NCBI RefSeq assembly: GCF_020535565.1
Contig: NZ_CP084758.1
Coordinates: forward strand, 2,555,001-2,619,000
From: Shinella sp. XGS7
GTDB taxonomy: Bacteria; Pseudomonadota; Gammaproteobacteria; Burkholderiales; Burkholderiaceae_C
Direction of reading: 5' to 3'
Length of the DNA: 64,000 nucleotides
The notes under the pieces were generated by a model. The model was not told the DNA's origin, made no database searches, and saw only the letters and a program-made list of their open reading frames with translations. The position numbers and the translations under genes are program-made. Positions 58,301 to 64,000 of the stretch are shown here, in pieces (position 1 is the first letter of the stretch; every line of letters begins with the position of its first letter).

Positions 58301-61300
58301 ACGAAAGCCTGCGCCGCCCGGTGAACCTGGACCTGCAGAGCAGCCTGGGCTCGCTGCAGCTGGCGCAGGGCGCCCGCATCGCCCTGGACCCGCTGGCCAG
58401 CCTGAGCCTCACGGCCGCGGCCGATCTGCGCCTGGACGGCCGGCTGGAGAGCGCCGGCGGCACGGTCAGCCTGAAGCAGGGCGCGGGCACCACGGTCAAT
58501 CCGGGTGAGCAGCTGAATCTTGGCGCCAGCGCCAGCATCGATGTCTCGGGTCGCCTGCTGGCCACACCGGGCAGCGACAGCCTGCGGCGCGGCCGCGTGC
58601 TGGACGGAGGCCGGGTGCTGATTGACGCGCAGAGCCTGCAATGGGCCGCCGGCAGCGAGATCCGCGCCGATGGGGCCAGTGCCCGGCTGGACGCGCCCAG
58701 CCGCAATGGCGCGGTCTTCCCCGAGGGCAGGAACCAGCTGATCAGCAGCGATGCCGGCAGCCTGAGCCTTGCCCTGTTCAGCAATGCCCAGCAGGACAGC
58801 CTGCTGGCCGGCCGCTTTGTGGCGCAGGCCGGCGCCGCCGGCCGGGCCGACGGCCTGCTGAGCGTGAGCCTGGGCCGCAAGACCAGCTCCGAAGCGCCCG
58901 CGTCGCACCGCCTGCTCTTGCAGGCCATCACGCCGGATCAGGTCCGCGCGGCCGCGCTGAGCGGCGTGCGCACGGTGCAGCTGGGCACGGAGCTGTTCTC
59001 GGCCGCCCTGGCCGACCTCAGCCTCGCCAGCCAGGACCGCCTGGTGCTGGCCGGCAGCCAGAGCCTGGCGCCCACGCGCCGCCTGCAGCTGGACAGCCCC
59101 CAGCTGCTGCTGCAGAACGGCGCCCAGGCGCGGCTGAGTGCCGCCAGCGTGGCCCTGGGTGCAAGCTTCTCGCCGGAGAAGAGCCCCGAGCTGCCCCTGG
59201 GCGGCGCGGGCAGCCTGAACGTGCAGGCCGGCCAGGTGCTGGATGTGTTCGGCCATCTGCAGGTCGGCGGGGCCTCGCAGGTGCAACTGAGCAGCGGCGG
59301 CGATCTGCGCCTGCATGCCGGTCTTTTCAGCGACCCCGCCAAGGCCAATACCGGTTCGCTCAAGGCCGATGCCGCGCTCACGCTGGCGGCGGCCCAGGTC
59401 TATGGCACGAGTGCCAGCCGCTTCGAGGTGGATGCGGGCGCCCAGCGCCTGCTGATCACGCGGCCCGAGGGCGCCTCGGCCACCGAGCCGGCCGCGCCGC
59501 TTTCCGCCGGTGCGGTGCTGAGCTTCAAGGCCCGCGAGATCGTGCAGGACGGCCTGCTGCGCGCGCCCCTGGGCCGTCTGAGCCTGCAGGCCAGCGAGAG
59601 CCTGCTGCTGAGCCCGCGCAGCCTGAGCTCGGTCTCGGGCGCCGGCCTGACCGTGCCCTACGGCGCCACCGTGGCCGGGGAAGCCTGGTTCTACGGCAGC
59701 CAGGCCAATGGGCTCACGGCCTTGCCGGTCAAGCAGATCGATCTCAAGGCGCCGCGCCTGGAACTGCAGGGCGAGGGCACGGCCCAGGCGCGCCTGGACC
59801 TCTCGGGCGGCGGTGCGCTGCAGGCCCTGGAATTCGTGGCCGGCCCGGGCGGCTCGCGCGATGTGTTCGCCGAGAGCTTTGATGGCCGCAGCGGCGCTTT
59901 CGCCATCGTGCCGGGCACGGCCCTGGCGCCGCTGGACAACCATATGGCCCAGGCCGGCCTCAGTGCAACGGCCGGCCGGGAGCTGGTGCTGGATCAGGAC
60001 CTGCGCTTTGGCGAGCAGCTGCTGAAAGCCGGCCGCTATGCCGTGCTGCCGGCCCGCTATGCCCTGCTGCCCGGCAGCTTCCTGGTGCGGCCCGAGGCCC
60101 TGGGCGACACGCCGGTCACCGGCGCCACCCAGCAGCGCCGCGACAACGGCGCCCTGCTGGCCGGCGCCCGCCTGGCCAGCAGCGGCAGCGCCGTCATCGA
60201 TGCACGCGCCAGCACCTTCCTGATCACGCCCTCGGCCACGGCCCGCAAGGCCGCCGAGATCCGCGTGCAGGAGGGCGATGCCTATGTGCTGGGCCGGGCC
60301 CAGCGCGAGGGCCTGCCGCGCCCGGCGGCGGCCATCGATGCCGGCCACCTCAATCTCAGCGCCCAGCAGCTCGTGCTGAGCGCCCAGCTGCGCCTGGCCG
60401 CGGCCGACAAGGGTCAGGCCGGCAGCCTGGCGATCGCCGCCGAGCGCCTGCGCGTGGGCATGGGCGAGCGCCCGGCCGATCTGGCGGGCGACACGCTCTG
60501 GCTCTCGGCCCAGACCCTGGCCGGCTCCGGTGCCGGCCGCCTGCTGCTGGGGGCTCAGCGCGGCCTGGACGCCCAGGGCCAGGCCCTGGCCGAGGTGCAG
60601 ACACGCAGCTTGCAGATCGATGCCGGCACCCGCTTGGAAGGTTTTGGCGAGCTGATGGCCATGGCCAGCCAGAGTCTCGCGGTGGGCGAGGGCGCCCAGC
60701 TGCGCGCGGCCACCGCAGGCGGCAAGGCCGAGGCGCCGCAGGCCAGCACCCTGCGCGTCAAGGGCGATGGCGCTTCCCTGCGCCTGGGCGCGGCCAGCGC
60801 TGAAAGCCTGGTCCGCAGCGAGGCCGGCAGCGCGCCGCAAGGCCTGTTGAGCCTGGGGGCGGACAGCCTGCTCGCAGGCCCCAGCCTGGCGCTGGAGTCG
60901 GCCGGCCGCTTCGATCTGGCCGGCTCGGCCGGCCTGCAGGTGGCGGCCCTGGAGCTGGGGGCCGGCCGCATCCTGATCGGCGAGGGCGAGGCGGCCCGGC
61001 CGGGCGAGCTGCGCCTGAACGAGCGCCAGCTGCAGCCCTTCCTGAGCGCCGACAGCCTGGCCCTGCGCAGCCAGAGCGAGATCCTCTTCGAGGCCGGCGC
61101 CCGTCTGGGCGGCGCGGGCCTGGGCCGTCTGATCCTGGATGCTGCCGCGCTTGGCGTGCGCGAGGGCGGTCAGGCCAGCGCCGCGGCCCGTCAGCTGGAG
61201 CTGCGCAACCGCGGCGCGGCGGCCACGTCAGCGGCCGCCCCCGGCAATGGCCGGCTGAACCTGGCGGCGCTGGAGGGCCCTCTGCAGATCGGTCCCGGCC

Positions 61301-64000
61301 GTGTGCAGCTGCAGGGACTGGCCGGCACCGAGCTGCTGGCCCGCCAGGAGATACGACTCAGCGGCGTGGGCGGCCTGCAGACGGCCGGCGAGCTGAGCCT
61401 GGCGGCACCGCGGGTGGCCGCCGATACCGGCGCGCGCCAGGAGCTGCAGGCCGCCGGCCTGCTGGCCTTGCAGCGCCGCGACGGTGCTGCGGCCGGCCAG
61501 GCCGTGGCGGCTGCCGGCCAGGGGGCCCTGCTGAGCCTGAGCGCGGGCGAGCTGCGCCAGGGCGGCGTGATCGAGCTGCCCAGCGGCCAGCTGGCGCTGC
61601 AGGCCCAGGGCGCGCTGCGCTTCGAGGCCGGCTCGCAGACCCTGCTCAAGGGCCAGGCCCATGTCTTCGATGGCGAGACGGTCAACACCCCGGGCGGTCG
61701 GCTCAAGGCCGTCAGCAGCACGGGCGATCTGAGCGTGGCCGCGGGCGCGCGCCTGGATGTGTCCGGCGCGGGCCAGGGGGCGCAGCAGGCGGCCGGTGGC
61801 GAGCTCCAGCTGGCCGCGCCGCAAGGGCGGCTGGACCTGCAGGGTGAGCTGCTGGGCCGCCAGGGCAGTTTGATGCTGGACAGCCGCCAGGCCCTGGACC
61901 TGGGCGCGCTGGCGCGTCGCCTGGGCGCGGACGGGGGGCAGTTCGGCGAGCTGATCAGCGTGCGCAACCGCCAGGGCGACCAGGTCCTGCCGGCAGGCGC
62001 CGAGCTGGCTGCACGCCGCCTGGAGATTGCGGCCGACCAGGGCGCCTTGCTGCTGCAGGGCAGCCTGCGCGCCGAGGGCGAACAAGGGGCGCTGATCAGC
62101 GTGGCCGCGGGCGGCGATCTGCGCCTGGCCGCGGGGGCTCAGCTGCGTGCCGCCAATCGCGGCCCGGCCATCGATGGCGGCGAGATCCGCCTGATGACCA
62201 GTGCCGGCCGCCTGAGCCTGGAGGAGGGCGCGCGCCTGAGCACGCCCGGTGGCGAAGGCGGACGCGAGGGCGAGGTGCTGCTGCGCGCACCGCGCACCGG
62301 CGTGACCGAGACGGGCGCCCAGCGCGGCGGCACTGGCGTGGCCGTGGAACGCCTGCGCGCCAGCTTTGAGGCGGTGCGCCGCATCGAGGTGGAGGCGGTG
62401 CGGCGCTACGAGGACATCACGCTGATCAGCGAGACGGCGACGGCCCTGCCCACACCCGCGCCGACCAGCACACCCGCTCCCACGAACACGCCGGCCCCCA
62501 CCCAGGCCCCCACAAGTTCGCCAGCGCCGACCCCGGCTCCCACGACGCCGCCCGCGCCGACCACGCCGCCCACCGAGCCCTCCGCGGGCAATGGCAACAA
62601 CACCACGCCGGGCAAGGTGCCGCCGGCCCCCCCCACGGGGCCCAAGGCCGCCAGCCTGATGCAGGCCAGCAGCCTGCCTGCAGGGCAGGCACCTGTGGCC
62701 CTGCTGGCTTCGGTGCGCATCGCGGCGGCCGATCCCACCCAGCCCTCTCCGGGCAATGGCAATGACACGACCATAGGCAACAAGCCGCCGGCACCGCCCG
62801 TGGGCCCGCCGACTGCGGCGCCCACGCCGGCTCCTACTCCGGCGCCAGGCCCCGGACCGGCTCCCACGCCTGCGCCCACGCCGGCTCCCAGCCCGAGCCC
62901 CGCGCCCACGCCGGCTCCCGTGCCCACGCCCCCGCCCAAGATCCTCAAGCCTTCGGTGGTGGAGGCGGACAACCTGGCCTTTGTCGGTAGCAAGGCCGTG
63001 AACACCCAGCGCATGCTGACCGAGCTGGCCGGCGGCGATGCCGCCCTGGCGGCCAAGCTCTCGGTGGCCCCGGGTGTTGAGATCCGCAGCCCCGGCAAGC
63101 TCAGCCTGGAGAGCGAGTGGAATCTGGTGCCGGTCAGCGGCAGCCGGGTGGGCGAAGCCATGCGCCTGAGCCTGCGCGCCGGCGGCGATCTGACCGTGCT
63201 CAACAGCCTCAGCGACGGCTTTGCCGCCGCCCGCACCGCGACCGACAAGCGCGCCATTGCCGCCAATGGCGTGGCCCAGGCCGGCCGGGCCGCCTCCTTC
63301 CGCCTGGTGGCCGGCGCCGATCTCTCGGCCGCCGACCCGCTGACAGTGAATGGGAGCGAGAGCGCCACGGGCAGCCTCATCATCGGCAAGCCTGCGGCCA
63401 CGGCAAGCGGCACGCCGCCCGTCGTCTTCATCCGCAGCACCACCGGCAGCATTGCCATGGCCGCGGCGGCCGACATCAATCTGGGCGCGGCGCTCAATGC
63501 GCAGGGCCGCAACGGTCAGGTGCGCGTCTACACCACCGGCGAGCCAGCCGCTGCGCTCAGCCGGCAGGATCTGCAGCGACTGGGCCTGCTGACGCCGCCG
63601 GTGCTGCTGGATGGCAGTACGACGGGCAGCTACGCCGGCCCCTTCTTCGAGCATGCCGGTGCCATCGACCTGAAAGCGGGTCGCGATCTGCTGGGCCTGC
63701 CGGCCTATCGCTACGGCGGCACCGGCGTGCAGTACGTGTCCGATTGGTGGTGGCGTCAGGTCAATGACACCGCTGCCAACAAGGGCCTGGCCTTCTGGGT
63801 CCGCTATGACCAGTTCGCCCAGGGCATCGCCTCTTTCGGGGGCGGCAATATCGCCCTGCGCGCCGGGCGCGATCTGGTGGACGTGGAGGCCTCCACGCCC
63901 CTGACCGGCTACAGCGTGAAGGCCGAGGGAACACCGGGGCAGCCGGACTTCCGCGAGGCGCGCTCCGTCTGGTATGCCGGTGGCAGCCTGAGCGCCAGCG
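55360..64000 (+). CDS. FHA-like exoprotein (TpsA), partial, runs off the window
   Basis: Very large secreted adhesin-type protein, at least 2880 residues and still open at 64000. A signal peptide is followed by the TPS secretion domain (GGVDQVIDQQAAREIYLWKR, NGNGILFGSGAQVNVGALVA, FLFAEEVKQAGRI), which is recognised by the POTRA domains of the upstream transporter. The rest is a repetitive Leu/Ala/Gly-rich beta-helix region rich in QLGE, LSLSA and GRLLL-type turns. A proline/threonine-rich hinge lies at 62446-62940. ATG 55360 or ATG 55435 could start the protein; the latter begins just before the hydrophobic signal core. The end cannot be judged. Function is adhesin or contact-dependent toxin by family only. 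Confidence 0.9.
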   Translation, partial: MIAPAAAPRRPTTSPRISSNSSARAMRPLVVALVAIWPLHSLAAVPVAGVRPAAPAINAVPVPALNWRTTNNGQSQLSERPNARGGVDQVIDQQAAREIYLWKRFDIGANSKVEFMLPSGGAALNRVEAGAAPSAIFGTLTATVPNPNTAAGQPARIVGGDVYLLNGNGILFGSGAQVNVGALVASTLNVDNEDFLNGLTRSINGALPSFRRDALGLPATQEGPGFVEVQQGAEIRTPNGGRVFLFAEEVKQAGRIETPGGQTVLAAGSEVYLQAPTAEKLYAAEHNAAVPALRGLLVEVGGEAGRVEQLGEILSARGNTTLVGLAVNQLGRISASTSVSENGSVFLLARGKASAQSVEGQLRKRATEGGSLVLGDKSRIEITAEASQDATPVSAGFTPSRIEMSGRSIELQGSAAGGAQIVAPGAQVRLRAESQPVYEVRQDGNALTLPKLDKPAFDDQSRLVLGEKVGIDLSGTQGTEISAARHYVTTELLGANDLKDAPLQKEGMLYRAKVTLDIRQDSKILGSLESYRQAVNKTVQERLSVGGSLMLESAGALAAHSGSSLNLSGGSLRYLADQARPSQLRGADGQLYDLNNAPAELRYSGLSNATYNFFSRWGAVRSFVSGPTLSLERYDEGQSAGSLRVLAGQARLEGEIKAATLVGERQRAGLDKLAARGSFQLGQASAAATGVQQDLLLGASNRADVTALDLARLDAAGFGRYVLASDGGIRQQQALQLAPRASLSLYARGSAGVSLEADLQSAGGSLSVQTVARPEVDGAQPGDIVVAPGVRLDVAGRLLNQERDGVQPQASAAGGSLKLNSGAGLVLGQGARLDVSGGATVSGTGKLQAGAAGAIELRSSLVNLQPRRFEIEGAELLGLSLGKGGSLSLRAAEVQIGGTPPSAPGVGRLQLGAEFFSRGGFERFEIDGQLGLAVARDTQIAPRLLNQGVDEKRLRLDPATGQPRASGALLSDLGKPQTLQDESLRRPVNLDLQSSLGSLQLAQGARIALDPLASLSLTAAADLRLDGRLESAGGTVSLKQGAGTTVNPGEQLNLGASASIDVSGRLLATPGSDSLRRGRVLDGGRVLIDAQSLQWAAGSEIRADGASARLDAPSRNGAVFPEGRNQLISSDAGSLSLALFSNAQQDSLLAGRFVAQAGAAGRADGLLSVSLGRKTSSEAPASHRLLLQAITPDQVRAAALSGVRTVQLGTELFSAALADLSLASQDRLVLAGSQSLAPTRRLQLDSPQLLLQNGAQARLSAASVALGASFSPEKSPELPLGGAGSLNVQAGQVLDVFGHLQVGGASQVQLSSGGDLRLHAGLFSDPAKANTGSLKADAALTLAAAQVYGTSASRFEVDAGAQRLLITRPEGASATEPAAPLSAGAVLSFKAREIVQDGLLRAPLGRLSLQASESLLLSPRSLSSVSGAGLTVPYGATVAGEAWFYGSQANGLTALPVKQIDLKAPRLELQGEGTAQARLDLSGGGALQALEFVAGPGGSRDVFAESFDGRSGAFAIVPGTALAPLDNHMAQAGLSATAGRELVLDQDLRFGEQLLKAGRYAVLPARYALLPGSFLVRPEALGDTPVTGATQQRRDNGALLAGARLASSGSAVIDARASTFLITPSATARKAAEIRVQEGDAYVLGRAQREGLPRPAAAIDAGHLNLSAQQLVLSAQLRLAAADKGQAGSLAIAAERLRVGMGERPADLAGDTLWLSAQTLAGSGAGRLLLGAQRGLDAQGQALAEVQTRSLQIDAGTRLEGFGELMAMASQSLAVGEGAQLRAATAGGKAEAPQASTLRVKGDGASLRLGAASAESLVRSEAGSAPQGLLSLGADSLLAGPSLALESAGRFDLAGSAGLQVAALELGAGRILIGEGEAARPGELRLNERQLQPFLSADSLALRSQSEILFEAGARLGGAGLGRLILDAAALGVREGGQASAAARQLELRNRGAAATSAAAPGNGRLNLAALEGPLQIGPGRVQLQGLAGTELLARQEIRLSGVGGLQTAGELSLAAPRVAADTGARQELQAAGLLALQRRDGAAAGQAVAAAGQGALLSLSAGELRQGGVIELPSGQLALQAQGALRFEAGSQTLLKGQAHVFDGETVNTPGGRLKAVSSTGDLSVAAGARLDVSGAGQGAQQAAGGELQLAAPQGRLDLQGELLGRQGSLMLDSRQALDLGALARRLGADGGQFGELISVRNRQGDQVLPAGAELAARRLEIAADQGALLLQGSLRAEGEQGALISVAAGGDLRLAAGAQLRAANRGPAIDGGEIRLMTSAGRLSLEEGARLSTPGGEGGREGEVLLRAPRTGVTETGAQRGGTGVAVERLRASFEAVRRIEVEAVRRYEDITLISETATALPTPAPTSTPAPTNTPAPTQAPTSSPAPTPAPTTPPAPTTPPTEPSAGNGNNTTPGKVPPAPPTGPKAASLMQASSLPAGQAPVALLASVRIAAADPTQPSPGNGNDTTIGNKPPAPPVGPPTAAPTPAPTPAPGPGPAPTPAPTPAPSPSPAPTPAPVPTPPPKILKPSVVEADNLAFVGSKAVNTQRMLTELAGGDAALAAKLSVAPGVEIRSPGKLSLESEWNLVPVSGSRVGEAMRLSLRAGGDLTVLNSLSDGFAAARTATDKRAIAANGVAQAGRAASFRLVAGADLSAADPLTVNGSESATGSLIIGKPAATASGTPPVVFIRSTTGSIAMAAAADINLGAALNAQGRNGQVRVYTTGEPAAALSRQDLQRLGLLTPPVLLDGSTTGSYAGPFFEHAGAIDLKAGRDLLGLPAYRYGGTGVQYVSDWWWRQVNDTAANKGLAFWVRYDQFAQGIASFGGGNIALRAGRDLVDVEASTPLTGYSVKAEGTPGQPDFREARSVWYAGGSLSAS
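62446..62940 (+). repeat. Proline/threonine/alanine-rich hinge with duplicated module in the exoprotein
   Basis: Within the exoprotein, TPAPTSTPAPTNTPAPT-type repeats form two stretches. Between them and after them a 25-residue unit is repeated imperfectly: SAGNGNNTTPGKVPPAPP (from about 62578) and SPGNGNDTTIGNKPPAPP (from about 62743). The repeats are in frame. They probably form an extended flexible spacer between the beta-helix and the distal part. Confidence 0.75.

Noticed and set aside
53806-60840. A 2344-codon open frame on the minus strand opposite the FhaC-like and FHA-like genes
   Set aside because: It is a by-product of the very GC-rich codon pattern (GAG/CTG/GCC) of the plus-strand genes. 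It has low-complexity Ala/Gln/His/Leu composition and no recognisable domain, while the plus strand has clear two-partner secretion domains.

Overview
The window is GC-rich bacterial chromosome. Gene content, rRNA type, the protocatechuate 3,4-cleavage genes, an EpsA-like regulator beside PEP-CTERM proteins, and strong GTG/CTG/GAG codon preference all point to a betaproteobacterium of the order Burkholderiales, probably the Roseateles/Pelomonas/Rubrivivax side. The genus is an inference. No tRNA, insertion sequence, integrase, phage gene or CRISPR array was seen.

Layout. 1-3220: the end of an rRNA operon (16S-23S spacer, 23S, 5S, terminator). 3229-6835: 4-hydroxybenzoate to protocatechuate to ring cleavage, with a divergent AraC-type regulator, pobA and pcaHG. 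6922-18290: an orphan BMP-family binding protein, a bacterial alpha-2-macroglobulin next to its usual partner pbpC (separated by a BIME-like double hairpin), and an orphan peptide/nickel-type binding protein. 18304-26422: a sugar-acid locus in which a LacI-family repressor resembling PtxS is flanked by two palindromes of the PtxS type. It precedes a seven-gene operon combining a polar-amino-acid-type ABC importer with kguE-, kguK- and kguD-like enzymes, which predicts an ABC-driven 2-ketogluconate (or related sugar acid) pathway. 26435-36981: housekeeping and accessory genes (two GNAT acetyltransferases, an AhpD-like protein, a CIO-type cytochrome bd oxidase, a SET protein, a UPF0149 protein, alaS, gabD). 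cydA and gabD are frameshifted as read, and the SET gene probably is. 36998-46696: signalling (a CHASE/multi-PAS hybrid kinase with REC and Hpt, a REC-GGDEF protein, a GAF-PAS-GGDEF protein and a chemoreceptor). 46719-64000: a cell-surface region with a subtilase carrying a GlyGly-CTERM-like tail, an EpsA-like LuxR regulator, two paralogous PEP-CTERM proteins flanking a PstS-like secreted protein, and a two-partner secretion pair (FhaC/ShlB-type transporter and a very large FHA-like exoprotein that runs off the window).

The most interesting regions are the sugar-acid operon with its matching operators and a foreign-looking ATPase gene, and the PEP-CTERM / PstS-like / two-partner secretion locus. 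Several frame disruptions may be sequencing or assembly errors and should be checked before being read as biology.
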